From Myxococcales bacterium (GTDB lineage Bacteria > Myxococcota_A > Polyangia > Polyangiales > JADJMO01), in assembly GCA_016709545.1 (NCBI GenBank), contig JADJMO010000016.1, positions 1 to 64,000 of the forward strand: 64,000 nucleotides of DNA, read 5' to 3'. Position 1 is the stretch's first letter; each line of letters starts with the position of its first letter. The notes under the pieces are model-generated. The model was not told where the DNA came from. It saw only the letters and a program-made list of their open reading frames with translations, and did not search any database. A program made the translations under genes and the position numbers. Positions 19,082 through 27,857 of the stretch are shown here, one piece after another.

Positions 19082-19648
19082 ATGAATCGCGCCGACTATC
19101 TGAGGGCCGCAAGATGGACTCTGTTGCTAGCCCTGGCATCCTTGGCAGCCGGAAGCTGTGGGAACAGCTCCCGAGTGGTCGCTGCCCCGTCGCCACCTCC
19201 CCCGCCGCTGGCGTCGACGTCTTCCATGCCAAGAGTGTCTTCCGCAGATGGACCGTTCAGACTTGTCGTACAGCGGGTTTCAAATGAACTGGTACGGGTC
19301 TCTCTTGCTTCGAATAGAACTGTATTGCTCATGCCAGGTCTGGTGACGGTTGGTGTCATCGGCGACGCGTCCTCCGAACCAATAGTGAGCTTCGTAGAAA
19401 GGAACTACCTGACCATCGGGCTTCGCGACAAGGCGGGGCACACTGTCGACTGTCGCTGCACCCATCACGACGACATTGTCAGCGATCCGATACCCATCGG
19501 CCCGACCCCGTTTGAGCTGATGACGTTCTCCATTCGCGACTGTTTCGGCCATGTCTCCGATGCACAGCTGTGCATTGTCAACTGGGAGCCCAAACCTGGG
19601 CCGTCGTCTCTGCCGAGCATCGAGCTCTGCGCTCCAGTCCCAAAGTGA
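19082..19648 (+). CDS. Lipoprotein, paralogue of the 17.7-kb gene
   Basis: 188 residues. Leader 'LLLALASLAAGSC' gives a lipobox at about residue 27; a Pro-rich spacer follows, then a small beta domain ('FRLVVQRVSNELVRVSLASN', 'MPGLVTVGVIGDASSEPIV', 'VDCRCTHHDDIVSDPIPIG') and a Cys-containing C-terminus ('FSIRDCFGHVSDAQLCIVNW'). Outer-surface or periplasmic location is expected. Function unknown. Confidence 0.7.
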   Translation: MNRADYLRAARWTLLLALASLAAGSCGNSSRVVAAPSPPPPPLASTSSMPRVSSADGPFRLVVQRVSNELVRVSLASNRTVLLMPGLVTVGVIGDASSEPIVSFVERNYLTIGLRDKAGHTVDCRCTHHDDIVSDPIPIGPTPFELMTFSIRDCFGHVSDAQLCIVNWEPKPGPSSLPSIELCAPVPK

Positions 19649-19740
19649 GCGCGCTCGTATCGGAACGAGCGTTGATCGAGGACACCTGTCGAGAACGCTG
19701 GGGTCGAAACACGACACACTCGTCCGCTCGGCAAAGTGCC

Positions 19741-19995
19741 ATGAACCGTGGAAGGCTCTCGAGAGCCGCCCTTGCGCTCGTGGTGGTCTTCGTGTGCAGC
19801 TGTACGCGAACGGTCGTCACCTACGACTCCGCGCCCATTGGCTCGGACCCCGTTGCCTCGGCACTCGGTGATTCCTCTGCGTCGATGGAGTCGTGCTGGG
19901 AACCGACCGTGGCGCATGGTCGAAGATACTTCCCACATCCGATGGACGGCCGTCGGTTCCGACAGGAGTTGCTCGGCGTGCAGAGGGAATCCTAG
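19741..19995 (+). CDS. Short lipoprotein, probably truncated
   Basis: 84 residues from ATG 19741: 'MNRGRLSRAALALVVVFVCS' with Cys at about 21 forming a lipobox, then 'RTVVTYDSAPIGSDPVASAL'. It stops at 19995 soon after a Cys-containing segment. Another frame runs on and, past the inserted repeat (20129-20231), becomes protein-like, so this may be the 5' part of one longer gene broken by a frameshift and by the repeat. Confidence 0.45.
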   Translation: MNRGRLSRAALALVVVFVCSCTRTVVTYDSAPIGSDPVASALGDSSASMESCWEPTVAHGRRYFPHPMDGRRFRQELLGVQRES

Positions 19996-20128
19996 GATCG
20001 CTGATGCGCGTTCACGGCGACGAGAAGCTCGGCAAGTATGCCGCCGCCCACCGCCAATATTCCTCCCGTCCACGAGATGGCGGTCCCAGCGTCGTGGAGG
20101 TGGTTCTCGTGCTACCGCATTGTGCGGC

Positions 20129-20231
20129 CACCAGAGACGGTTCCGCGTCTCGAGCCTACCGGAGAGCGGGATCGCATAATGTTCGGTTATGTAAAGCCAA
20201 ACGCTCCTCGCGGGACAGGCTTGGACTACCT
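20129..20231 (+). repeat. Dispersed repeat, copy B: unoccupied group II intron site
   Basis: 103 bp almost identical to 4536-4639. Right after its last bases 'GGACTACCT' comes 'ACCCTCC', the same seven bases that follow the intron's 3' end at 6583. This is therefore the empty form of the intron target. Confidence 0.8.
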
Positions 20232-20567
20232 ACCCTCCGCGATACAGGCCATTTCAAGAATGAGTGGAATCTGGCTTGGGCCTTAGGCGCCGGCGGATTT
20301 GTTGGAGGTGCGTTGTACGAAGACACGGCGACGTCTGCCATGAGGGGAGCGCAGTGGCACTTGCTGTCGGTTGAGGAGGCCGGGGTGGGGACAGTGGTCT
20401 ACGCGGACCTCTCGTGGTCCCCGACGGCGACGGGTATCCTAAATGTTGATCTCGGAACGGGAAATGACTGGCATGTGCTTGAGGCGTTTCTCTGCCGCAC
20501 TCTCCACGGCCCCGCATGGCCTATCTGGCAGTCGTTCTGTGGACGACGGAACAAGTGGGGATACTGA
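20232..20567 (+). pseudogene. Gene remnant after repeat copy B
   Basis: About 110 codons in one frame to TGA 20567, without its own start: 'FKNEWNLAWALGAGGFVGGA', 'GAQWHLLSVEEAGVGTVVYA', 'NVDLGTGNDWHVLEAFLCRT'. The composition looks coding. It probably belonged to the gene beginning at 19741 before the repeat arrived. No family recognised. Confidence 0.35.
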
Positions 20568-20568
20568 C

Positions 20569-20871
20569 ATGCAGAAGATACATTGTTTGGTACTGGGCGC
20601 GGCTGTCGCGGGACTTGTCGCAAATCACTCGACGGTGCGCGCGGAGACGAAACTGGAGGCGACGGGAGCGCACGCGGCGCCAAAGGCCGTGAAAGCAATT
20701 GCGCTACCGAAGCTTACGACAGCACAGGGGTATTGCCTGGCTCAAGCCGGGAAGGCGGCTGACAGCGACTACAGGGCTGGCATGTCTGACGCTGAGTGGT
20801 ATGCAGTCAAGCATGCGCACTTGAGTAAGAGCGCGCTCGACGCGAGGTGTCCTGGGCAGTTCAAGGACTAG
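20569..20871 (+). CDS. Small secreted protein
   Basis: 100 residues. ATG 20569 starts just after the stop of the preceding frame. A Sec signal peptide ('IHCLVLGAAVAGLVANHS', cleavage likely after 'VRA') leads to a short mature protein with 'TTAQGYCLAQAGKAADSDYR' and 'LSKSALDARCPGQFKD', containing two Cys. Its stop TAG directly abuts the next frame, suggesting co-transcription. Confidence 0.6.
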   Translation: MQKIHCLVLGAAVAGLVANHSTVRAETKLEATGAHAAPKAVKAIALPKLTTAQGYCLAQAGKAADSDYRAGMSDAEWYAVKHAHLSKSALDARCPGQFKD

Positions 20872-20880
20872 GTGTTTAGA

Positions 20881-21378
20881 ATGTCGGCCCCCAAACTAGC
20901 ATTGCTGCTCTCTGCAATCCTCATCGGCTGTGGAAAGACCGAGCCTTCGGTGGCGGATACCGGGGCCACATCTGATGCTGTAGCTGAAGTGGGCGATGCG
21001 GACCACTCTTGCGACGATATTCAGCTAAAGTTCCCTTGTTCTCAGTATGGACGAAAGTGCATCAACGCTTCGAAGTGCCCTGGGCACTTCTACGAGCTGG
21101 AGTGCGGGTATGGTGTTGGCGCTGAGGACACCTGCGGCATGTGCTGGCGTGGGACCGACGATCCCACCAAGTGCCCCGCCGTTGCCGACGTCGGAACGCC
21201 GCTCGACCCGAGTGGTTGCCCGATCAGCAAGACCGCTGCGGGCGTGGGTTGCGAAGTAAAGGGCAAGGAGTGCTTCTACCGCGACCTGTGTCCCAAGGCC
21301 ATGGTCTTGGTGCTCTACTGTGGCCCAGCCGCTGAACCCGGAAAGCTGGAATGGAGACGGCGTGAGGACCCGTGTTGA
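20881..21378 (+). CDS. Cys-rich lipoprotein
   Basis: 165 residues from ATG 20881 (GTG 20872 also possible). Leader and lipobox 'LALLLSAILIGCG', then a short Asp/Ala spacer and a body with many Cys: 'HSCDDIQLKFPCSQYGRKC', 'LECGYGVGAEDTCGMCWRG', 'GVGCEVKGKECFYRDLCPKA'. The regular pairs suggest a disulfide-stabilised extracytoplasmic domain of two similar halves. Function unknown; typical of the myxobacterial lipoprotein repertoire. Confidence 0.65.
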   Translation: MSAPKLALLLSAILIGCGKTEPSVADTGATSDAVAEVGDADHSCDDIQLKFPCSQYGRKCINASKCPGHFYELECGYGVGAEDTCGMCWRGTDDPTKCPAVADVGTPLDPSGCPISKTAAGVGCEVKGKECFYRDLCPKAMVLVLYCGPAAEPGKLEWRRREDPC

Positions 21379-21379
21379 G

Positions 21380-21631
21380 ATGCGTTTGCGGTATTGCTTG
21401 CTAGCGGCGGGTTTGCTCGCTGTTGGCTGTGGTGGTCGTGTCCTTGAGTCTGACCCCGAGTTGGGTAGTCTCGACGCTGCGGACATCGGCGACGGCGACG
21501 CTGGTGCAGAGGCCGCCGACGCGTTGGCGGTGGATCGCGTGTGCACCCAACTCCTGACGCGTTCTAGTCGATGTAGCGTAGAGGTGTGTTCGTCAGCCAG
21601 CGAGGTGGACTTCCGCCGAGCTCGTCGCTAG
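21380..21631 (+). pseudogene. Cys-rich lipoprotein, probably disrupted by IS630
   Basis: Leader 'RYCLLAAGLLAVGCGG' with lipobox, spacer rich in Asp/Ala/Glu, then 'VDRVCTQLLTRSSRCSVEVC'. The frame ends at 21631, but another frame continues with 'VIERCIGATYCYNISLSIAG' up to the IS630 end at 21717, and across the element 'GTCINEAIAAGAWRCLPAG' appears (near 23580). A Cys-rich lipoprotein split by the insertion and carrying a frameshift is the best reading. Confidence 0.5.
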
Positions 21632-21748
21632 GTGTGTGATTGAGCGCTGTATTGGCGCCACATATTGCTACAATATCTCTCTGAGCATTGCCGGCGACAA
21701 TCGCTGTGCGGCTCCCACTAGTACTGCGCGTCCGAAGTTCGTAGGGGG

Positions 21749-22048
21749 TCAGGCGATTGGCGTGAGAGTCCACGGGAAGTCCGTGATCAACGCCTCGAGG
21801 AGGATCTCGATCTGGCCGCGAAACGGCGTGGCCTCCCAGCCACCTGTGTGTGTCGACATCTCCAGCCGCCAGATGTGCGCCCCGAGCCGGCGAAACCGTG
21901 CATGCGCAACCGGATCGTCCTTGGGGCCCGACTCGAGGATCAGGAGGACGCCGTGGCGGCGGACACGAATGTGCACCAATTCTGGCTGTCGCCCAATCAA
22001 GTCGGCGAGGGACACGGCCTGCAACTCGTCGGCAACGTGCTTGGGCAT
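21749..22048 (-). CDS. Passenger gene of IS630 element, hypothetical
   Basis: 99 residues, beginning two bases after the transposase stop and ending directly at the inverted repeat, so it fills the space to the element end. 'PKHVADELQAVSLADLIGRQ', 'HIRVRRHGVLLILESGPKDD', 'FRGQIEILLEALITDFPWTL' look like a compact alpha/beta protein. No family recognised. The tight packing argues that it is expressed with and mobilised by the transposase. Confidence 0.55.
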   Translation of the reverse strand: MPKHVADELQAVSLADLIGRQPELVHIRVRRHGVLLILESGPKDDPVAHARFRRLGAHIWRLEMSTHTGGWEATPFRGQIEILLEALITDFPWTLTPIA

Positions 22049-22050
22049 TG

Positions 22051-23442
22051 CTATGCAGCCAAGGGTAGCCGAGGCGCGAAGTCGCCGCGAAACCTCCAGC
22101 GGAAGGGGTGATGTTCGACCTTGTTCCAGCGAGCGACGAAAGCCATGACGGCAGCCTCGAGGTCAGCCTTCGAGGCGAAGGACCCGTGACGCAGTACACG
22201 TCGCTGCATAATGCTGAACCAGACCTCGACTTGGTTCATCCAGGAGGCGTGCCGTGGCGTGTACACGAAGTGGAAGCGGCCGCCATGCGCCGCGTTGAAC
22301 GCCTCGATTGCTGGGCCCGAGTGCACGTTGAGGTTGTCCCAGACGATGTAGACGTCGCCCGTCGCGTGGAGATCGGCCAACTCATGCAGGAAGCGCCGAA
22401 TGCCATCTTTGGTACGTCGGCGGCAACGCCCGAAGACCTCCCCCGTCCGCACGTCGAAGGCCGCGATCAGCGTGCTGGTCCCGTGGCGCCGATACTCGTA
22501 TTCGCGCCACAGGATTCCGCGCCGCCCCTTCACGTGGGCCTCGTGGAGATCCGAACGGGCCTGCATCCCGGTCTTCTCATCCACGCACAGGACGACGGCG
22601 CCAGCAGGTGGATTCAAGTACAGATCGCAGATCGCGCGAACCTTTGGCTTGAAGTCAGGATCGGCGCTGTGCAGCCACATCCGAACGTGATGGGGACGAA
22701 GGCCGCCGCAGCTGAGTGTGCGTCCGATCTCGCTCAAGCTCATGCTCTTGCCAGTCTCGCGCTTCAAAGCGGCCTGGAGCTCGGCGTGCGTCCACACCGG
22801 TGAGAGTGCCGTGAAGGTAGCCTTCGCCGCACGCTTCACATCCCGGCGAGCGACGGCGGTGTTCGCGTTGGCCGCCTCGAGAGCCCTTCTCGAGCGCTTG
22901 AGGCTGCGCACCGCCTCCTTCCGAGCCCTGCGCGCGACCAGCAACTTCTCCGCATTCTTCGCCCGCGCTGCCTCTCGTTCCTGCCGTGCAGCACGAGCGG
23001 CTCGCGCCCGAGCGCGCTTGGCCGCCGTCACCGCCCTCTTCTTGGCCGCTGTGGCCTCGTTCATCCGGGCACGCACCCTCGCCTTGTTCAGCTCTGGTGC
23101 TCGCGACTCGCAGGCGATCTTGATCACAGTCGCGCGGGTCACGAGCGCAATCGTCGCGGGCCTTCCCGAGCGGGGCGCGTCGGCGAATGCCGCCACTGCG
23201 CTTGTCGCCTTCAACGCGCGCTCCCGAGCCCTCCGCACGGTGTCCGGGCGAACACCGCAACGACGCGCATTCTCCTCGTTCGACATTCCTTCTGCCGCAT
23301 TCACGATGATCCGCGCGCGCATGACGACACGGAACTCAGCACTCGATGCCTTGGCGTGCTGCCCGGCGAGTGCGAGCAGTGCACTCGAGATACCCAGCGG
23401 ACGGGCGGGCGGGCTCACCACTACAGAAGTGACAACCAGCAC
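22051..23442 (-). CDS. IS630-family transposase with basic linker
   Basis: 463 residues, longer than the usual ~340. Helix-turn-helix 'MSNEENARRCGVRPDTVRRA' near residue 55, then an unusual ~85-residue Lys/Arg/Ala-rich helical segment (about 125-210, e.g. 'AAKKRAVTAAKRARARAARA'). The DDE core has 'AVVLCVDEKTGMQAR', 'VYIVWDNLNVHSG' and 'SWMNQVEVWFSIMQRRVLRH'. The C-terminus 'WNKVEHHPFRWRFRG' is typical. Frame intact. The start could also be internal (Met near residue 42). The basic linker may contact DNA or RNA. Confidence 0.88.
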   Translation of the reverse strand: MLVVTSVVVSPPARPLGISSALLALAGQHAKASSAEFRVVMRARIIVNAAEGMSNEENARRCGVRPDTVRRARERALKATSAVAAFADAPRSGRPATIALVTRATVIKIACESRAPELNKARVRARMNEATAAKKRAVTAAKRARARAARAARQEREAARAKNAEKLLVARRARKEAVRSLKRSRRALEAANANTAVARRDVKRAAKATFTALSPVWTHAELQAALKRETGKSMSLSEIGRTLSCGGLRPHHVRMWLHSADPDFKPKVRAICDLYLNPPAGAVVLCVDEKTGMQARSDLHEAHVKGRRGILWREYEYRRHGTSTLIAAFDVRTGEVFGRCRRRTKDGIRRFLHELADLHATGDVYIVWDNLNVHSGPAIEAFNAAHGGRFHFVYTPRHASWMNQVEVWFSIMQRRVLRHGSFASKADLEAAVMAFVARWNKVEHHPFRWRFRGDFAPRLPLAA

Positions 23443-23555
23443 GCCCGTGTCACGCGCAAAGAGCCATGGACGTCGCAGTTAAGTGGGACATGGTGCGATC
23501 GGTGCGATCAAAACCCACCCGGTCCCCCTACGAACTTCGGACGCGCAGTACTAGT

Positions 23556-23857
23556 TGGTTGGTGCCACCACCCGCAGGAACCTGCATTAACGAAGCGATC
23601 GCCGCTGGGGCGTGGCGGTGCCTGCCAGCAGGCCTCCATGCCATGCGAAGGTTCCGGCCCGGTTGCTGATGCAGATGACAGTCACGAAGCGCAAGGCCTC
23701 GGTGACCACGATCGATACGAGACGAGTTCGACGTGGTCTGATCTGACGACCGTGACGGCCCAGGCCCGCTGGTGCTGAGGCAGGCGTACAACACGCCCGA
23801 TGACTACGTGGGCCACGCGTCTCGAGCGGATATGTACAACTGCGGCGCCCTGAAGAC
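23556..23857. other. Remnant between IS630 and IS21 copy 2
   Basis: Holds the tail of the interrupted Cys-rich lipoprotein ('GTCINEAIAAGAWRCLPAG', about 23588-23650) and otherwise no clear gene. Confidence 0.4.
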
Positions 23858-24078
23858 TGGAGACGATCATCAAGAAGCGCGGCGTTCCGATCACGCGCGG
23901 CCCGGTCGATCCTGGCTCCCAGATCTTGGCCAGTCTCCCGACCTAGCCCCCGCCTAGCTCCAAAGAGCGACGGCCCGAGGTAGCAGCCTCGAGCCGTCAG
24001 GACGCCACGAGCTCGGCGTCGGAGTCCAACGACTTCGCATGGTGGGTCTCACCTCGTCCAGTTCTCTGCAGGAGTTCG

Positions 24079-24666
24079 ATGGACGAGCTGGTGGGACGCG
24101 CCTGTGCAGCCTGCTTCGAGGCGTTCTGGTCGTGCCGGCCGTGCCGCAACACGACTCGGTACTGCTCCGAGCAATGCCGACGTCGGGGCCGCGAGGCCGT
24201 GGTTCGTCGTGCATCGCTGAGATACCGACGCAGCCCGGGCAACCGCAAGGTGCAGTGGCGCCGGCAGCGCCGGTATCGGGAGCGGCTGGCCGAGGCCAAG
24301 CAAGCCGCGTCGAAAGTGACGCATCCGTCGTTCACGGCCAGCGGGCCCTGCATATCGATGGTGACCACGCAGAGTTCGGACGCGCCATCGAGGCCCGTCG
24401 CGCGGCTCTGTGCGGAGGTCACCATCGATGTCGCCCATCTGGATCACGATCGAGCCCACGCCGCAGGAGGTGCGGCTCCTGCTGACGGAGCCGTCGTCGG
24501 GCCCGACGCTCAAGGCCCGACTGCCGCTGCCGTCGGCTGGTCGCGCCGTCCCGTTGCTGCTCGAGGCGCTGAGCCTCTGGCACCACCGCCCCTTGCACGC
24601 TGTGCTGGATGCGGACGCCGAGGACGTCCACCAGCACCCCGAGCGGTGGGCCCACCTCGCCGGTGA
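24079..24666 (+). CDS. IS21 accessory orf1, zinc-ribbon basic protein (copy 2)
   Basis: Same protein as at 10613-11200. Cys pairs in 'RACAACFEAFWSCR' and 'CRNTTRYCSEQC' suggest two bound zinc ions; a strongly basic region follows. The part after about residue 90 overlaps orf2 in another frame and may not be translated as listed. Probably the first gene of the element's operon. Confidence 0.5.
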   Translation: MDELVGRACAACFEAFWSCRPCRNTTRYCSEQCRRRGREAVVRRASLRYRRSPGNRKVQWRRQRRYRERLAEAKQAASKVTHPSFTASGPCISMVTTQSSDAPSRPVARLCAEVTIDVAHLDHDRAHAAGGAAPADGAVVGPDAQGPTAAAVGWSRRPVAARGAEPLAPPPLARCAGCGRRGRPPAPRAVGPPRR

Positions 24667-24812
24667 TCTGCCGCTGGTCGATCTGCACGTCGAGTGGGTG
24701 CGCCGCCCATCCCGGAGCACGTCGCAAGGATCAGGGGAGATTCCTCGAAGAGCTCGGCGACTTTCGCTCCGCGCGCCATCTCCTGGGCTTCGCCGTGACG
24801 GGGTTGCCATGA
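24428..24812 (+). pseudogene. IS21 accessory orf2 (copy 2), one extra base
   Basis: Begins ATG 24428 'MSPIWITIEPTPQEVRLLLT'. Against copy 1 there is one extra G at about 24716 (CCCGG for CCCG), which fuses the frame to istA instead of ending at the TGA overlapping the istA start. With the base removed it is 127 residues and ATGA-coupled to istA. Confidence 0.55.
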
Positions 24813-26357
24813 TTGACGAGACCCTCCGCGCGGAGATCCGTCGACTGGTCCTCGGCGAGCGCTGGGCCATCAACACCGTGGCTCGGCACTTCGGCGTGCA
24901 CCACTCGGTTGTCCGGCGCGCCATCAAGGACGCCGCGGCCGACAAGTCCAGGAAGCCGGTCGAGGTGCCGACCCTCGAGCCGTACAAGCCCTACATCGTC
25001 GAGCGGCTCCTCGTACCCGGAGCTCACGGCCACTCGCCTGCTCCTCGAGCTGCGTGATCACGGCTACGCGCAGGGCGTCGCTCAAGTGCGGCGGTTCGTG
25101 GCCAAGATCCGAGGACCACGATCCCGCAAGGCCTTCCTCCGCATCGAGGTCGACCCCGGCGAGCAGGCGCAGGTCGACTGGGGCTCCTTCGGACAGCTCC
25201 GCATCGGGGGCACCCAGCGCCCGCTCTCGTGCTTCGTCATGGTCCTGTCCTGGTCGAGGGCGCTGTTCCTCGACTTCTCCCTCGACCAGCGCATGGAGAC
25301 CTTCTGCGCCATGCACCGGCGCGCCTTCGAGTTCTTCGGAGGCGTTCCGCGCAAGGCCCTCTACGACAACCTCAAGTCCGTCGTCCTCCATCACATCGGC
25401 TCCACCGTCCAGTTCAATCCGAGCTTCCTGCGCTTCGCGGGTCACTACCTCTTCGAGCCCACCGCGGCGCCACCTCGGTACCCCCAGGCAAAGGGCCGAG
25501 TCGAGGGCGCCATTCGCATGATTCGCCACTCGTTCTTCTACGGACGCTCGTTCTCCGACCTCGCCGATCTGCGCGCGCAAGCCGCCGCCTGGCGCGACGA
25601 GGTCTGCAATGCCCGGCTCCACGCGACCACGCGGGAGCGACCCAAAGACCGGCTCCTCGTCGAGCGCACACGCCTCCGCGCGCTCCCCGACCGCCCGCCG
25701 GACACCGACCTCGTCGTGCCCGCGATCGTCTCCAAGGAGGCGCGCGTTCAGCTCGACACCAACACCTACTCGGTCCCCCACGGACACGTCGGGCAGACCG
25801 TCTTCGTTCGCGCCGACGACGCCTGTGTGCGCGTGCTCGCAGAGGATGGCCAAGAGCTCGCGCGACACGATCGCTGCTGGGATCGGCGACGCGCCATCGA
25901 GGAGCCCGCGCACATCGAGGCCATGCTGCAGAAGCGCCCCAACGGACGCTCGCACAAGAGCCGAACCCACATCGCCAACCTCGCTCCGCAGTGCCGCGCA
26001 TACCTCCAGGAGATCGCGCGAAGGCGCATCAGCCTCGACAGCGAGACCCGAAAGCTCCATCGCCTGCTCGACCGCTACGGGCAGGAAGACTTCGTCGACG
26101 GCGTCGGCCGCGCGTTGGTCGCCCGCACCTTCGGTGCCCACTACGTCCGCGCCTGCATGGATCAGGCTCGCTTCGCGCGCGGACTCCACGAGCCACCCGA
26201 GCCCATCGTCACCGGCAACGCCACCGCCGATGCCATCAACGTCGTCCCTCACGATCTGGAGTCCTATGATGCCCTCTTCCCGAAACAAGAAGCCGCTCCT
26301 CACGAAGAAGTCCTCTCAGACTCCGCTCCCGGAGACGACGAGTCCGGCCACGACTGA
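24809..26357 (+). CDS. istA: IstA transposase (copy 2), one frameshift
   Basis: About 515 residues when joined. Helix-turn-helix 'VARHFGVHHSVVRRAIK' (about residue 25), DDE core 'EQAQVDWGSFGQLRIGG', 'KALYDNLKSVVLHH', 'AKGRVEGAIRMIRHSF', then a Mu-type C-terminal domain ('VSKEARVQLDTNTYSVPHGH'). Copy 1 reads CTCAAGTACC where this copy has CTCGTACC (near 25013), a two-base loss that breaks the frame after 'YIVERLL'. A functional IstA could be rebuilt from the two copies; neither is intact as given. The C-terminus overlaps istB. Confidence 0.9.
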
Positions 26358-27114
26358 GGCCGTCACCACGCTTTCCCTCGAGCAAGTGCTGCGCAGCCTG
26401 GGGCTCGATCACGCCGCCACCGCCCTCGACGTCGCCCTGCAGAAGGCCATCACGCGCAACGACTCGCCCTCCCACGTGCTCGATCTCCTCATGCGCGACG
26501 AGCTACGCGTGCAGCTCGAAAGCCGAGCCCGGGCCGCCCTGCGCCGCTCCGCCATCTTCCCTCTCACCACCCTCGACGCCTACGACTTCGACTACCCCGA
26601 GCGCATCGACAAGGACCTCGTCCTGCGCGCCGCCTCCCTCGACTTCCTCGAGGACAAGGCCAACGTCGTGTTCCTCGGACCCAGCGGCGTCGGCAAGACC
26701 CACCTCGCCAACGCCCTCGGACAGCTCGCCGCTCTGCGCGGCTACCGCGTCCGCTTCACCCTCGCCGCCGACCTCGTCAACGATCTCGTCGCCGCCGCCG
26801 CCCGCAACACCCTCTCCAAGCGACTCACCGCCTGGGCGGGCTACGACCTCCTCCTGATCGACGAGCTCGGCTACCTCTCCTTCGACGCCCGCGGCGCCGA
26901 CCTCCTCTACCAGGTCTTCAACAAGCGCTACCAGCGGGCATCCACCATCGTCACCACCAACCTACCCTTCAAGGAGTGGGGCAAGCTGTTCCACAACGCC
27001 GCCGTCGCCAGCGCCATCGCCGACCGACTTGTCCACCGCGGACTCCTGGTGAAGATCGCCGGGCGCTCTCGACGTTCCGATCAGAACGTCGACCCGCCCG
27101 ACGAAGCGGCCTGA
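26269..27114 (+). CDS. istB: IstB transposition ATPase (copy 2), intact
   Basis: 281 residues. IstB is the AAA+ ATPase that binds target DNA, forms decamers and stimulates IstA. Residues 1-40 are a Ser/Thr/Pro-rich leader ('LTKKSSQTPLPETTSP'), followed by the conserved helical N-domain ('LEQVLRSLGLDHAATALDVA'), Walker A 'GPSGVGKTH' (about residue 140), Walker B 'LLLIDELGYLS' and 'STIVTTNLPFKEWG' with the sensor Asn. Its ATG lies within the istA end, 88 nt before the istA stop, in another frame. Confidence 0.92.
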   Translation: MPSSRNKKPLLTKKSSQTPLPETTSPATTEAVTTLSLEQVLRSLGLDHAATALDVALQKAITRNDSPSHVLDLLMRDELRVQLESRARAALRRSAIFPLTTLDAYDFDYPERIDKDLVLRAASLDFLEDKANVVFLGPSGVGKTHLANALGQLAALRGYRVRFTLAADLVNDLVAAAARNTLSKRLTAWAGYDLLLIDELGYLSFDARGADLLYQVFNKRYQRASTIVTTNLPFKEWGKLFHNAAVASAIADRLVHRGLLVKIAGRSRRSDQNVDPPDEAA

Positions 27115-27126
27115 GCCGAGCGAACG

Positions 27127-27160
27127 AGAACGCCGAGGTCCAAGAGGACCTCGGCGTTCT
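27127..27160. terminator. Perfect hairpin after istB, copy 2
   Basis: 15-bp perfect stem with a four-base loop, 12 nt after the istB stop; identical in copy 1 (8122-8155). Terminator-like without a T-run. Confidence 0.5.
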
Positions 27161-27227
27161 GCCTTTGACCTCACCCCGCTCCCGCACCCCAGGATCGAAA
27201 CGCGGCGCTTTCCTGTGATCGTTCCCA

Positions 27228-27775
27228 CGACGCAGCAGAAACGTGAAGATATCCGATTGCCAGAGCTGGTTCGGGGCCGCCCGCTCGAAGCGACGCGGCG
27301 GGTGCTCGCGCGCCGCCATCGGCACGTACTCCGGCATCAGCCCGGCCTCGTGCAGGATCTTCCGCACCGTCGTGTCGCTCACCCCCAGCCCCTCGAAGCG
27401 AGCCAGCGCGTCACGGATCTTGCGGCTCCCCCAGTCCGGGTGTGTCTCGCGCGCGACCACCACGGCCGTGCGCTCGGTGGGGTGCCCCGTCGCCGGCTGG
27501 CGTGCCGGACCCTGCGGTTTCGGCACCAGACCGGCCTCGCCCTCCGCCTTGTAGCGACGCAGCCACTCGTTGACCGTCGTCAGCGACAGACCGAACGCCC
27601 GCGCCACGCGGCTCGCCGGAAGGTGCTCTTCCAGGATCTGCCGCGTCACCTGTAGTCGCAACGCCATGGGGTGCCTGGCGCGCGGCCCGGGGGGGGCCAA
27701 GCCCGCCCGTACGCCTCCTCCGCGCTGGCTGCCCCGAGACCTCGTGTCACTCCTTGATGACTTCTTCTGAACCAT
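27228..27775 (-). pseudogene. IS481/IS3-like transposase, 3' part removed by IS21
   Basis: About 180 residues remain. N-terminal helix-turn-helix region 'ALRLQVTRQILEEHLPASRV' and 'AFGLSLTTVNEWLRRYKAEG', then 'PDWGSRKIRDALARFEGLGV' and the start of the integrase core 'NQLWQSDIFTF' with the first catalytic Asp. The frame runs straight into the IS21 end at 27227. The missing half is not found beyond the other end of IS21 copy 2, so the surroundings were rearranged. Upstream 27776-27835 may hold this element's own terminus. Confidence 0.75.
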
Positions 27776-27857
27776 GACCTCCTCTCCTTCCTCGGCCTGC
27801 TGTCAGGCCGTTCGAGGGGGGAGGTGCTAAGAGATTTCAGTACCCATCAAACACTCG

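Larger units (their letters stand above)
21717..23555 (-). mobile_element. IS630-family element with perfect 32-bp inverted repeats
   Basis: The 32-bp sequence starting ACTAGTACTGCGCGTCCGAA at 21717-21748 is exactly repeated in reverse at 23524-23555. IS630/Tc1 elements insert at TA and duplicate it; TA dinucleotides lie within both ends (21722-21723 and 23550-23551), so the true element may be about 5-6 bp shorter each side. It encodes an intact transposase and a second small gene. Perfect ends and an open transposase frame suggest recent arrival. Confidence 0.88.
23858..27227 (+). mobile_element. IS21-family element, copy 2
   Basis: 3370 bp, inverted relative to copy 1 (8056-11421) and nearly identical. 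Ends are 23858-23892 (TGGAGACGATCATCAAG...) and, reversed, 27227-27193 (TGGGAACGATCACAGG...). Order is orf1, orf2, istA, istB. istB is intact; istA has one frameshift and orf2 one. No matching target duplication (flanks AAGAC and CGACG). It cuts the IS481/IS3-like transposase on its right. Confidence 0.9.

Noticed and set aside
11421..23858. Inversion of the segment between IS21 copies proved by swapped target duplications
   Set aside because: Comparing each outer flank with the reverse of the opposite inner flank gave no matching 4-8 bp, so inversion is possible but unproven.
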